NCBI RefSeq assembly: GCF_000178975.2
Contig: NC_015064.1
Location: 744,001 to 808,000, forward strand
Length of the DNA: 64,000 nt
Source: Granulicella tundricola MP5ACTX9
GTDB taxonomy: Bacteria > Acidobacteriota > Terriglobia > Terriglobales > Acidobacteriaceae
Reading direction: 5' to 3'
The notes below the pieces were generated by a model that searched no databases, was not told the origin of the DNA, and saw only the letters and a program-made list of their open reading frames with translations. A program made the position numbers and the translations under genes. Each line of letters begins with the position of its first letter. The stretch's first letter is position 1. Shown here piece after piece: positions 18,046 through 27,283 of the stretch.

Positions 18046-18121
18046 CCAATAACCGCCAAAGCACAACGACTGGCCAATACCAAAGTAAGCCGTCCCTGCA
18101 ATGAGCCGTCACCAAAAAAGG

Positions 18122-18230
18122 TCGTCATTCAGAGCCTCCGTATTGGCAGTTGCCGTTGTCGTTGCCCTATGTTTGTCATTCCCGAAGGGAATCTGCTTCT
18201 GAAGTTGCAGTTGTCCTCGCCGTTGCCTGT
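18122..18230. repeat. Shortened intergenic repeat with CATTC(T)GAG / CCGTATTGGC core
   Basis: A degraded copy of the element at 10339 and 12849: GTCGTCATTCAGAGCCTCCGTATTGG-type sequence (with the middle missing), then TGCCGTTG reiterations. It occupies much of the 334-bp gap between the sulfatase and GH13 genes; nothing else was recognised there. Confidence 0.55.
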
Positions 18231-18379
18231 TTTTATCCCGCTTTTATCCTCTTTATCCGCGTTGCGCCCTTCGTCTCCCCAGCCCCGAACTCCCAAAATC
18301 CCCACCCCACACAGACCGACCCCCATTCATCTGCATCTATGCATAATGACAAGACAAGAAACTCTGGAGCCGTCCGCAC

Positions 18380-21300
18380 ATGGAATTCCACATCGCACGC
18401 TCTCTCCGAGAGAAGCTGAACATCGACGACCTCCTCTTCAGCTACACCGGCAACCTCGTCTTCGCCAACGTAGCCGCCAGCCGCAAGCTCGCGCAGCAAC
18501 TAAACGACTTATCCCCGGAAAAAGCCGCCATCGCCCCCGTCAACGCCGGCGCCCTCTTCGCCATGGGGCTCATTGACGAGCTCTCCCACGCCATGATCGC
18601 CAGCTATCGTCGCGACATAGACCCCGCCGTCCTGACCGATGCCCTCGCCTTTATCGAGCAGCAAACCTCCAAAGCCGAAGTAGAAAAGCTGCTCATCACC
18701 TTCACCGAGCAGTTCCCCAACACCGCCATCCTCCGCGGCCAAATCACTGCAGCCAAATGGCTTGCAGGCACCACGGAAGGCCTCCCCAACCGCGAAGCCG
18801 CCCTCGAGGAACTCCTCCTCCTCTGGCTCGCCAACAAAAACACCGCCTTCGCCCCCTTCAAGATTCTCTTCGCGGACAAAACCCTCGAAGAAAACACAAC
18901 CTACAAGACCGTAACCCCCACATTCCCCACCTACTTCGCCAGCCGCCCCCAGGTTGAGATCGGCAGTCTCCTCGACGCCCTCATCGCCCCCATGCTCGCC
19001 TCGCCGGACTCCCTCACCGGCCAGTTGGACTACATCCGCGAGCACTGGTCCAAGACCCTAGGCCCCGAACTCAAGCGCCTCCTCCTCGCCATCGACGTCC
19101 TCAAGGAAGAAGACATCGCCATCTGGATGCGCTTTCACCCGCCCACGCCGGACCGCTTCGGCCACTCGGAGCCCGGGCGCCACTCCCACGGCTTCGTCGG
19201 AGACGAGTACGTCGGCTTTGACGAGGACTTCGTCGTAGGCGCAGACGGCATCCGCCGCGCCAAAAAGTACGATAAAGACCATCAGGCCCCGCTCAACGAG
19301 TACGAAGCCTTCTCCCAGGACTACGCCTGGATGCCCAACGTCGTTCTCATGGCCAAGAGCACCTACGTCTGGCTGGAGCAGCTCTCCAAAAAATATCTCC
19401 GCCACATCTACCGCCTCGACCAGATCCCGGAAGAAGAACTCCGTCTCATGGCTGATCGCGGCATGACCGGCCTCTGGCTCATCGGCCTCTGGGAGCGCAG
19501 CACAGCCTCCCGCACCATCAAGCGCCTGCGCGGCCAGGCTGACGCCGTAGCTTCCGCTTACTCGCTCAAGGAGTACCGCATCGCTGAAGACCTCGGCGGC
19601 ACCCAGGCATACGAGCACCTCCGCGATCTCGCCGCCCGTCACGGCATCCGCCTCGCCTCGGACATGGTCCCAAACCACATGGGCATAGACTCCACCTGGG
19701 TCACCGAGCACCCCGACTGGTTCATCTCCCGCAACGAGTCCCCATTCCCCGTCTACTCCTTTGAAGGCCCGGACCTCTCCACAGACTCCCGCGTCGAGAT
19801 CAAAATCGACGACCACTACTACGACCAGACAGACGCCGCCGTAGCCTTCCGCCTCCGCCAGCGAGCGACCGGAGAGACCAGCTTCATCTACCACGGCAAC
19901 GACGGCACCACCTTCGCCTGGAACGACACCGCCCAGCTTGACTACAGCAAGGCCTTCGTCCGCGAGCAGGTCATCCAGACCATCTTCTACGTCGCCCGTC
20001 TCTTCCCCATCATCCGTTTCGACGCGGCGATGACCCTGGCCAAGCGCCACGTCCAGCGCCTCTGGTTCCCGCTCCCCGGCGTAGGCGGCTCCATTCCTTC
20101 ACGGGCTGAATCCGCCATCTCCAACGAAGAGTTTGACGCCCTCATGCCCAATGAGTTCTGGCGTGAGGTCGTAGACCGCGTCGCCGTGGAAGTCCCCGGC
20201 ACCCTCCTCCTCGCGGAGGCCTTCTGGCTCCTGGAAGGCTACTTCGTCCGCACCCTCGGCATGCATCGCGTCTACAACAGCGCCTTCATGAACATGATTC
20301 GCGATGAAGAAAACGCCAAGTACCGCTCCTACCTCAAAAAGACCATCGAGTTCGACCCCGACATCCTCGGCCGCTACGTCAACTTCATGTCCAACCCTGA
20401 CGAAAAGACCGCCGGCGAGCAGTTCGGCGATGGCGACAAGTTCTTCGGCTCCTGCACCCTGTTGGCCACCCTCCCCGGCCTCCCCATGTTCGCCCACGGC
20501 CAGATTGAGGGCTTCAACGAGCGGTACGGCATGGACTTCAAGCAGGCCCGCATGGATGAGCACCCCAACGAAGGCCTCATGGGCCGTTACCAGCACGAAA
20601 TCGCGCCCCTGCTCAAAAAGCGTTACCTCTTCGCCGGCAGCGCCAACTTCGTCCTCTACGACTTCTGGGGAGAGCACGGCTCCGTCGACGAAAACGTCTT
20701 CGCCTACTCCAACCGCGTCGGAGACGAGCGCGCCGTCGTCCTCTACAACAACGCCTATCAGTCCACACGCGGCACCATCCACATCTCCGCCGCCTCCATG
20801 GACAAGGGCAGTGGCAACCTCGTCCAGCGCAGCATCGTAGACGGCCTCGCCGTCTCCACAGACGATGGCATGGTGCTCGCCTACCGCGATCCAGTCCGTG
20901 ATCTCGAATACCTTTACCGCGCCTCGGACCTCCGCGACCGCGGCCTCACCGTCGATCTCCGCGGCTACGGCTACGTCGTCTTCCAGAACTGGCGTCAGCT
21001 TCGTTCCACCGAGCAATATCCCTGGGATCGCCTCGCGGACATGCTCCAGGGAGCCGGAGTCCGCAGCGTAGAAGAGGCCATCTCCAAACTCCGCCTCCGT
21101 CCCCTCCACGAGTCCCTCCGCCACGCCATCTGCGCCTCCCACATCGCGGCCTTTGACGATGCCGCCAAAAAAGCCGCCCACGAAACCATTTCGGACGCCG
21201 GCAACAAGATTGAAAAGCCCGCCCCTCCAGCCGCCGTCTCGGAACTCACACTCGAGCCCACCCCAACCGCCCCCTTCAGCACGCGCCTCAAGCCCTTCGT

Positions 21301-22069
21301 TGACGCCGGCATCACCTTCGCGGACCGCGCCAAAGAGATGCTGCCTGAGGAACCGGCTGCACCCACGCCCGAACTCACCACCAAACCAGCGGCTCAACCC
21401 ACTCCAGAAGAGATCGCAACCGAGGTCTCTGCAGTCACAAAGACGCCAGTCGAACCCGTCCTTGCGCCAGAGCCCGCAGCGCCTGGAAACACCTACCAGC
21501 AAAATGCGGAAGCTCTCGCCACCGCCCTCGTAGCCCAGGCCGCAGCAGCCTTGAAAACTCCCACCCCATTACCGGCCAACAAATGGCCCATCACCCTCGC
21601 CTGGGCCACCATAGCCGCACTCCCCACCCGCCCGGACCTCACCCCCGCTGAAATCTATGACCGCCTTTACCTCCGCTCTGCCTTGGCGGAGATCTTCAAC
21701 AGCCTCGGTCTGGAAGGTGAAGAAGCGTGGCGTGCCGCAGCCCTCGTCCGCATCCTCCTCACCACCCCCGACTGGACCGATCCTGACCTCCTCTGGCTCG
21801 CCGGTTCCAGCCAGTCCAACGGCATCACCTACCTCAACAAGGAACGCTTTGCTGAACTAACCGCCTGGCTCGATCTCCCAGCCATCCTCACCGGCGCGAA
21901 ACCCAAAGCTGTCGACGCCATCACTGCGCTGGAGAAAGCCGGCTATCGCCTCGACCGCTACCTCGCCCCTGCAAAGCTGGAAGCTGGCAGTTCCAAGCTG
22001 ACGGCTGGACAGGAAAAGCCTTCACCCACCTCACCCATATCCGAGGAAGTTGAGGTCGCTCGAAAATAA
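18380..22069 (+). CDS. Very large GH13 alpha-amylase-family protein
   Basis: 1229 residues; CTGGAG precedes the ATG. Residues 1-270 are an uncharacterised helical region. The GH13 barrel follows: ASDMVPNHMG (region I), IIRFDAAMTLAKRH with nucleophile D548, LLLAEAFW with acid/base E613, and FMSNPDEKTAGE with the third Asp D674. The usual His before that Asp is Pro here. Residues about 955-1080 are Ala/Pro/Thr-rich and probably disordered, and a helical domain closes the protein. There is no signal peptide, so it is likely cytoplasmic and acts on glycogen, trehalose or maltosyl substrates. Exact specificity cannot be read. Confidence 0.85.
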   Translation: MEFHIARSLREKLNIDDLLFSYTGNLVFANVAASRKLAQQLNDLSPEKAAIAPVNAGALFAMGLIDELSHAMIASYRRDIDPAVLTDALAFIEQQTSKAEVEKLLITFTEQFPNTAILRGQITAAKWLAGTTEGLPNREAALEELLLLWLANKNTAFAPFKILFADKTLEENTTYKTVTPTFPTYFASRPQVEIGSLLDALIAPMLASPDSLTGQLDYIREHWSKTLGPELKRLLLAIDVLKEEDIAIWMRFHPPTPDRFGHSEPGRHSHGFVGDEYVGFDEDFVVGADGIRRAKKYDKDHQAPLNEYEAFSQDYAWMPNVVLMAKSTYVWLEQLSKKYLRHIYRLDQIPEEELRLMADRGMTGLWLIGLWERSTASRTIKRLRGQADAVASAYSLKEYRIAEDLGGTQAYEHLRDLAARHGIRLASDMVPNHMGIDSTWVTEHPDWFISRNESPFPVYSFEGPDLSTDSRVEIKIDDHYYDQTDAAVAFRLRQRATGETSFIYHGNDGTTFAWNDTAQLDYSKAFVREQVIQTIFYVARLFPIIRFDAAMTLAKRHVQRLWFPLPGVGGSIPSRAESAISNEEFDALMPNEFWREVVDRVAVEVPGTLLLAEAFWLLEGYFVRTLGMHRVYNSAFMNMIRDEENAKYRSYLKKTIEFDPDILGRYVNFMSNPDEKTAGEQFGDGDKFFGSCTLLATLPGLPMFAHGQIEGFNERYGMDFKQARMDEHPNEGLMGRYQHEIAPLLKKRYLFAGSANFVLYDFWGEHGSVDENVFAYSNRVGDERAVVLYNNAYQSTRGTIHISAASMDKGSGNLVQRSIVDGLAVSTDDGMVLAYRDPVRDLEYLYRASDLRDRGLTVDLRGYGYVVFQNWRQLRSTEQYPWDRLADMLQGAGVRSVEEAISKLRLRPLHESLRHAICASHIAAFDDAAKKAAHETISDAGNKIEKPAPPAAVSELTLEPTPTAPFSTRLKPFVDAGITFADRAKEMLPEEPAAPTPELTTKPAAQPTPEEIATEVSAVTKTPVEPVLAPEPAAPGNTYQQNAEALATALVAQAAAALKTPTPLPANKWPITLAWATIAALPTRPDLTPAEIYDRLYLRSALAEIFNSLGLEGEEAWRAAALVRILLTTPDWTDPDLLWLAGSSQSNGITYLNKERFAELTAWLDLPAILTGAKPKAVDAITALEKAGYRLDRYLAPAKLEAGSSKLTAGQEKPSPTSPISEEVEVARK

Positions 22070-22145
22070 TTTCTTCAAAACACTGAGCAAATTCGCATGT
22101 CAAGCCCCAAAACGACCTAACTCCTACATTCCAAAGGGAATAAAG

Positions 22146-22174
22146 TGGTAGTAATATAGTTGACGAATCAAGAT
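22146..22174 (+). repeat. Left terminal inverted repeat of the IS1595-family element
   Basis: Begins TGGTAGTAATATAG and ends GACGAATCAAGAT. It differs from the complement of the right end at positions 6, 10 and 14 only. Confidence 0.85.
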
Positions 22175-22194
22175 AGAATCGTTATCTTAGATTC

Positions 22195-23157
22195 ATGAGC
22201 AGCCCTAAGACACTTCAGCAAGCGATCATCTTCTACTCCGAACCCAAGAACTGCATTGCGGAGATGGTAGCGCAGCGTTGGCCCGATGGTGTGGTGATTT
22301 GCCCCACTTGTGGCCGCAATGACGTGTCATGGCTTGCGGCTCAGAACAAATGGCAGTGCAAGAGCAGACACGCGAAACGCCAGTTCTCCGCCAAGGTTGG
22401 GACCATCTTCGAGGATTCCCCCCTCGGTCTGGACAAATGGCTGATGGCTACCTGGATGCTTTCCAATTGCAAGAATGGAGTTTCCTCCTATGAGATTGCC
22501 CGCAACATCGGCGTAACTCAGAAGAGCGCGTGGTTTATGCTGCATCGCATCCGTCTCGCCATGACTGAGACGGATGACACCCAGCTTGGCGGCGCGGGAT
22601 CGGCACCCATCGAAGTTGATGAGACTTTCGTAGGCGGCAAGGTCAAGAATATGCACAAGTCCAAGCGCGTCAAAGGCTTGAACTACTCCGCTGGCAACGG
22701 TAAGGCTATCGTCCTCGGGATGCTGGAGCGCGGTGGTAAGGTTCGCGCTGGAGTTGTAGAGAATCGCAAGCTCCCCAGCATGAACGGCCCTGTAGCGGCA
22801 AACGTAGCGGCGGGATCGCACCTCATCAGCGATGAACACGCCGTCTATCCTTTCATCGCAGCCCAGAACGCCTACTATCACGAGATCATCAAGCACGTTG
22901 AAGGCTACGTGAACGGCCATATCCACACCAATGGCATTGAGAACTTCTGGTCCTGCCTGAAGCGTGGCCTTACCGGAACCTACATCTCTGTTGAGCCGAT
23001 TCACCTTGATCGTTATGTTGACGAGCAGGTTTTCCGCTTCAACAATCGCCACAAACAGACCGACGCAACCCGCTTCGCCAAGGTTCTATCCCAAGTGACT
23101 GGTAAACGCCTCACCTATGCCGAGGTCACCGGCAAGGTGCATGAAACGGCCTTCTGA
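22195..23157 (+). CDS. IS1595-family (ISXO2-like) transposase
   Basis: 320 residues, full length and intact. An N-terminal zinc ribbon (CPTCGRNDVSW ... C) is followed by the helix-turn-helix-like region and a DDE-type catalytic domain. Blocks are IEVDETFVGGKVK (first Asp), LISDEHAVYPF (second Asp) and NGIENFWSCLKRGLTGTY (Asn/Glu block), with the FRFNNR tail typical of the family. It starts 21 bp inside the left terminal repeat. Confidence 0.95.
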   Translation: MSSPKTLQQAIIFYSEPKNCIAEMVAQRWPDGVVICPTCGRNDVSWLAAQNKWQCKSRHAKRQFSAKVGTIFEDSPLGLDKWLMATWMLSNCKNGVSSYEIARNIGVTQKSAWFMLHRIRLAMTETDDTQLGGAGSAPIEVDETFVGGKVKNMHKSKRVKGLNYSAGNGKAIVLGMLERGGKVRAGVVENRKLPSMNGPVAANVAAGSHLISDEHAVYPFIAAQNAYYHEIIKHVEGYVNGHIHTNGIENFWSCLKRGLTGTYISVEPIHLDRYVDEQVFRFNNRHKQTDATRFAKVLSQVTGKRLTYAEVTGKVHETAF

Positions 23158-23281
23158 TCTATACAGGAGGGGACGCGGCAAGAAAGCCGTGGTGAAACCA
23201 TGAGGTGCTTGCTATCATTGGCGACTCAGGCATGACGCAGAGTTTGTAGGTAGATCGCCGTGCATACTGCGATTATTCCTA

Positions 23282-23749
23282 TTGCGATCACAGTCCAATC
23301 CAAAAGACCGAGGTTCCTCAATCGTGTTCGGAAGCCGTAGGTGGACAAGAATTGCCCTCGCGTTGAATTTGGCTGGTACTTTACTTTTGTTCTATTCATT
23401 TCAGGCCACCTCCTCTTCTTTTCGACTAATCTCGCGACCGGTGAGCGAGATTTTCAAACAGGATAGAGAGTTCTCAATCTGTGTCGAGGATTATACCCTT
23501 CTCAGCACCAACGCTAGAGGAGGAGTCATGATGGGGCATAGTGGATGCCCAAAGGGAGAAGATGACCGTCCGGCAGCCGTGGTAAACACAGAGCATCCGG
23601 CGTTCATTACCACTGGATTCATCATGATCGTCATTGGTTTTATCATCCAGTTCTTTGCTGTACCAGAACCAAAGTCAATTTCCGATCTGAGGCGTGAAAT
23701 CAAAAACCTAAAGATGCGCGAGGCTGCTACGAGAGACCACGAGGTCTAG
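23282..23749 (+). CDS. Hypothetical two-helix membrane protein, IS passenger
   Basis: Frame of 155 residues from TTG 23282; a GTG at 23324 is an alternative start. Hydrophobic segments lie near residues 24-42 and 110-130, with a charged C-terminal tail (DLRREIKNLKMREAATRDHE). No family was recognised. It lies inside the IS1595 element, downstream of and in the same direction as the transposase. Its 3' end overlaps a small minus-strand ORF by 23 bp. Whether it is expressed is uncertain. Confidence 0.45.
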   Translation: MRSQSNPKDRGSSIVFGSRRWTRIALALNLAGTLLLFYSFQATSSSFRLISRPVSEIFKQDREFSICVEDYTLLSTNARGGVMMGHSGCPKGEDDRPAAVVNTEHPAFITTGFIMIVIGFIIQFFAVPEPKSISDLRREIKNLKMREAATRDHEV

Positions 23750-23858
23750 GTTTAGATGCATTAGTTTTTTTCTCAGCCTCTATGCGCTTCTGAAGCTCTT
23801 CTTTAGAGACACTCAGAATCTTCTTCATTGCCGAATCGAAGTTCTCACGTTCCGTCAT
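23727..23858 (-). CDS. 43-residue basic/charged ORF coupled to the DUF3800 gene
   Basis: Starts MTERENFDSAMKKILSVSKE and ends in a Lys/Arg/Pro tail (KPRPRGLS). The ATG overlaps the stop of the upstream DUF3800 gene (ATGA), and GGAGGAAAC, the last codons of that gene, forms a strong ribosome binding site. The first 30 residues look like one amphipathic helix. I know of similar small ORFs after DUF3800 genes, so a two-gene module is plausible. Function unknown. Confidence 0.65.
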   Translation of the reverse strand: MTERENFDSAMKKILSVSKEELQKRIEAEKKTNASKPRPRGLS

Positions 23859-24700
23859 ATGTTTCCTCCGTACTCTGCGTTGAAGCGTCTTCTGACATAC
23901 GCTCTAGCTTTAGAAGAAATCTGGGCTATAGCTCCGTCCTTAGTTTGTGCGATAAAACCAGACACGCCAATTCTTGCTTCTTCACGCCCAATGCAGTGTC
24001 CCATAGTTCTAGGATTTAGCAGTATAGGAGCGCACATTTCTGTCTTCTTGCTCTTCACATCTCGCAGAGCTTGAAGGAGTGCATATGCAGCAAAATCAGA
24101 CGGCTCAAGAATTCTACTTTTAGGGATAGCCGACCATTTAGCTACTCTTGGTAGGCCTCCTGGGGTTTTCCACTCTTCCATTTCAAATGCCAATTTTAGG
24201 AAAGATTCACGAACTCCTGAGAACTCATCTTGCTGCTCGCAGATAACTTCAACTCTGTCCTCGGGAGGCAGAACGGCCATGGAGTAACCCAAAACCATGA
24301 GCATAGCTAAGTGATAGCCACTGGCTATTACTTCTCCCAAAGTTCCCTGTATCAAATCCAAGTAATCGCTAACTTTCACCGAAGCGTACACGAGGGTAAG
24401 CCCACATTGACTAGGGATTCCACCCAAATCAGCGAGCATGGCTGTATGCCTGTTTCGTTTCCAGCGAAGATCTTTCATGTGAAGGCTTGGGCGATTATGG
24501 CGAGCCAGACTTTCACCCCATAGCCTCATGCACAAATTCCACGATTCATCATTGCCAATGAAGCCAGCTACTACCGCATAACCGTCGTTTTGCTCTAAGC
24601 TCTCATCGAGATACATTGTCAGCATTAGGGCGAAACTCGCGGGGAAGTCATGAGGAGAACAGCATAAACCCTCAAGATCAGCGTGCGCATAGGTATTCAT
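23855..24700 (-). CDS. DUF3800 domain protein, IS passenger
   Basis: 281 residues from ATG 24700; a start nearer MLTMYLDES (residues 26-28) would give the usual family beginning. DUF3800 proteins have an RNase H-like core opening with YLDES; here YLDESLEQNDGYAVVAGFIG is followed by HMKDLRWKR. The family is often found in mobile elements and defence-related neighbourhoods, but has no settled function. The codon usage is AT-rich compared with chromosomal neighbours. It is coupled to the following 43-residue ORF. Confidence 0.8.
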   Translation of the reverse strand: MNTYAHADLEGLCCSPHDFPASFALMLTMYLDESLEQNDGYAVVAGFIGNDESWNLCMRLWGESLARHNRPSLHMKDLRWKRNRHTAMLADLGGIPSQCGLTLVYASVKVSDYLDLIQGTLGEVIASGYHLAMLMVLGYSMAVLPPEDRVEVICEQQDEFSGVRESFLKLAFEMEEWKTPGGLPRVAKWSAIPKSRILEPSDFAAYALLQALRDVKSKKTEMCAPILLNPRTMGHCIGREEARIGVSGFIAQTKDGAIAQISSKARAYVRRRFNAEYGGNI

Positions 24701-24749
24701 TTCCCATTCTTCAGTCTGTTGAGTTCACTACCCAACTTTAGTGGAAAAC

Positions 24750-24778
24750 ATCTTGATTCGTCAAGTATGTTATTACCA
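24750..24778 (-). repeat. Right terminal inverted repeat of the IS1595-family element
   Basis: On the minus strand it reads TGGTAATAACATAC then TTGACGAATCAAGAT, pairing with 22146-22174. Confidence 0.85.
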
Positions 24779-24857
24779 ATAAAGTTGGGGTATTCCCCCT
24801 GTGCAATCACGTATAATTAATGCATACCCGAAAATCAGCAGAAGTACCTCAAGCAGA

Positions 24858-24987
24858 GCCTAAGTCCTTTAGATGCAAGACTTTGCAGCTCAGGTCCTGT
24901 GTTTTCAAGATCTTACATGCCTAGTCCAGACCTAAACTATCTGGAATGAAGACTTTAGATCGAAACAGGCAGGGTGGGGGTACCCCC
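24858..24987 (-). repeat. Dispersed non-coding repeat with AAAGTCTT cores, copy A
   Basis: On the minus strand it runs GGGGGTACCCCC, then TAAAGTCTTCATTC, TTAGGTCTGGA, GTAAGATCTTGAAAACA, and TGCAAAGTCTTGCAT. The same order of words occurs on the + strand at 34602-34733. It fills much of the 229-bp gap between the IS element and the acylase gene. Confidence 0.75.
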
Positions 24988-25007
24988 TCGGCCACGGAGA
25001 ATCTGCA

Positions 25008-27191
25008 TTGAACCAAGGCTCCCGCCTCGCGCTCCTGGCCCTGATTGCAGCCCTCACGCTCCCCGCCGGAGCCGCCGTCCCAAATCGGGAAGAGCAGGCT
25101 CGTTGGAGCCGTGAAGCAGCAGCCGTCCAGATCGTCCGCGATGACTGGGGCATAGCCCACGTCCACGGCAAGACAGACGCCGACGCAGTCTTCGGCATGA
25201 TCTACGCGCAGGCCGAGGACGACTTCAACCGGGTCGAGTCGAACTACCTCGACTCCCTCGGCCGCCGCGCGGAGTCCGAAGGCGAAAGCAAGATCTACCA
25301 GGACCTGCGCCAGAAGCTCTTCATAGACCCTGAAGCCCTGAAGAAGGAGTACGCCGCCAGCCCCCAGTGGCTGCAGCAACTCATGAACGCCTGGGCCGAC
25401 GGCCTCAACTTCTACCTCGCAAAACACCCCGAGGTCAAACCCAAAGTCATCCAGCGCTTCGAGCCATGGATGGCCCTCTCCTTCACCGAAGGCTCCATCG
25501 GGGGCGACATTGAACGAGTCGATCTAAAGAAACTGGAGGCCTTCTACACCCACAAACCCCTCGTAGCCGAGGTCGTAAACCCGAAGGAAGAGCCCGAGCC
25601 AAAAGGCTCCAACGGCTTCGCCATCGCCCCCTCCAACTCCGCCTCCCACCACGCTCTCCTCTGGATCAACCCACACACCTCCTTCTTCTTCCGGTCGGAG
25701 CTCCAGATGACCAGCGATCAGGGTCTCAACGCCTACGGCGCCGTCACCTGGGGCCAGATCTTCATCTACCAGGGCTTCAACGACCGCGCCGGATGGATGC
25801 ACACCTCCTCCAACGTAGACGCGGTAGACGAGTACCTCGAGTCCATCCACGGCACCGAAGGCCACTACACCTACATCTACGCCGGCACGGAACATCCGGT
25901 CACCCAGCGCCAGATCACCGTCCCCTACGCCACCCCCCAGGGCCCCGCACAAAAGACCTTCACCGCCCTCTACACCAGCCACGGCCCCATCATCCGCGAA
26001 GAAAATGGAAAGTGGGTCTCCATCCAGCTCATGCAGGAGCACATCAAGGCCCTCGAGCAGTCCTACACCCGCACCAAGGCCCGCAACTACCAGCAGTACC
26101 TCCAGACCATGGAGCTCAAGGCCAACTCCTCCAACAACACCATCTTCGCCGACGCCGACGGCGACATCGCCTACTGGCACGGCAACTACATTCCCCGCCG
26201 CGACCCCCGCTTCAACTACACCCACCCTGTAGACGGCACAGACCCCGCCACCGACTGGCACGGCCTCCTCACCGTAGCCGAGACCCCTCACCTCCTCAAC
26301 CCCGCCAGCGGCTTCCTCTTCAACGTCAACAACTGGCCCTGGGCCGGCGCAGGCTCCAGCAGCCTCCACCAGAAGGACTACCCCGCCTACGTCGAGCAGG
26401 GAACAGAGACCCCCCGCGGCCTCCACGCCATCCGCGTCCTCGACGGCAAGACCGGCTTCACCCCCGCCTCCCTCATCGCCGCCGCCTTCGACAGCTACCT
26501 CCCCTGGTTCGACAAGCCCATCCCCGCCCTCCAGGCCGCCTGGAGCGCTCTACCCCCCACCGACCCCACAAAATCCAAACTAGCCCTCCAGGTCGAGACC
26601 CTCCGCGACTGGAACCACCGCTGGTCGTCTGACTCCTTCGCCACCTCCCTCGCCGTCTACTGGGCAGAGGAGGTCCGCGCCAAACTCACCCCCGCCGCCC
26701 GCAAAGCCGGCCTCTCCGTAGAGGAGTACAGCACCACCCCAGCCGCCGCCCCCATCCTTATCGCGGCTTTGAACAACGCCTCCACCCAGCTCACCACCGA
26801 CTTCGGCACCTGGAAGACCCCCTGGGGAGACATCAACCGCTTCCAGCGCCTCGACGGCCAGATTATCCAGCCCTTCAACGACGCCAAACCCAGCCAGGCC
26901 GTCCCCTTCACCTCCTCCCTCTGGGGCTCTCTCGCCTCCTTCGGCGCGAAGACCTACCCCGGCACCAAAAAGCGTTACGGCACCAACGGCAATAGCTTCG
27001 TCGCAGTCGTTGAATTTGGAGACAAGATCCGTGCCCGCGCCGTCACCGCCGGCGGCGAAAGCGGCCACCCCGAATCGAAGCACTTTGACGACGAAGTCTC
27101 CCGCTACATCACCGGCGACCTCCGCGACATCTACTTCTACCCCGACCAGCTCAAAGGCCACACAGAGCGCACCTACCGCCCGGGCGAGTAG
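25008..27191 (+). CDS. Penicillin acylase family (Ntn-hydrolase) protein
   Basis: 727-residue exported precursor of the penicillin G acylase / acyl-homoserine-lactone acylase family. The start is TTG 25008 (CGGAGA upstream), giving a signal peptide (NQGSRLALLALIAALTLPAGA). The self-cleavage site and N-terminal nucleophile is Ser201 in KGSNGFAIAPSN, giving a short alpha chain and long beta chain. Other blocks are HALLWINPHTSF, GQIFIYQGFNDRAGW and ANSSNNTIFADADGDIAYWHGN. It hydrolyses an acyl amide in the periplasm; AHL quenching is possible but not shown by the sequence. Confidence 0.9.
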   Translation: MNQGSRLALLALIAALTLPAGAAVPNREEQARWSREAAAVQIVRDDWGIAHVHGKTDADAVFGMIYAQAEDDFNRVESNYLDSLGRRAESEGESKIYQDLRQKLFIDPEALKKEYAASPQWLQQLMNAWADGLNFYLAKHPEVKPKVIQRFEPWMALSFTEGSIGGDIERVDLKKLEAFYTHKPLVAEVVNPKEEPEPKGSNGFAIAPSNSASHHALLWINPHTSFFFRSELQMTSDQGLNAYGAVTWGQIFIYQGFNDRAGWMHTSSNVDAVDEYLESIHGTEGHYTYIYAGTEHPVTQRQITVPYATPQGPAQKTFTALYTSHGPIIREENGKWVSIQLMQEHIKALEQSYTRTKARNYQQYLQTMELKANSSNNTIFADADGDIAYWHGNYIPRRDPRFNYTHPVDGTDPATDWHGLLTVAETPHLLNPASGFLFNVNNWPWAGAGSSSLHQKDYPAYVEQGTETPRGLHAIRVLDGKTGFTPASLIAAAFDSYLPWFDKPIPALQAAWSALPPTDPTKSKLALQVETLRDWNHRWSSDSFATSLAVYWAEEVRAKLTPAARKAGLSVEEYSTTPAAAPILIAALNNASTQLTTDFGTWKTPWGDINRFQRLDGQIIQPFNDAKPSQAVPFTSSLWGSLASFGAKTYPGTKKRYGTNGNSFVAVVEFGDKIRARAVTAGGESGHPESKHFDDEVSRYITGDLRDIYFYPDQLKGHTERTYRPGE

Positions 27192-27283
27192 ACGTTCCAA
27201 AGACAACTCTCCAGACCTTCACCTCGTCTCACCTCAAGCGAATGAATGGCGAATAAGCCGCTCGCAAAAATGAGGTGTCACCG

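Larger units (their letters stand above)
22146..24778. mobile_element. IS1595-family element with passenger genes
   Basis: A 2633-bp unit bounded by 29-bp inverted repeats matching at 26 of 29 positions (22146-22174 and 24750-24778). The six bases ATAAAG lie immediately outside both ends (22140-22145 and 24779-24784), as expected for a target duplication. It contains an IS1595/ISXO2-type transposase plus three passenger ORFs. Base composition is clearly more AT-rich than the flanking genes, especially 23.2-24.8 kb, which supports recent arrival. IS1595 elements usually duplicate 8 bp; only 6 are seen here. Confidence 0.85.

Noticed and set aside
24967..24987. GGGGGTACCCCC palindrome as a terminator for the IS element
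   Set aside because: The same word occurs at the end of the dispersed repeat copy at 34602, and no T-run follows, so it belongs to that repeat.
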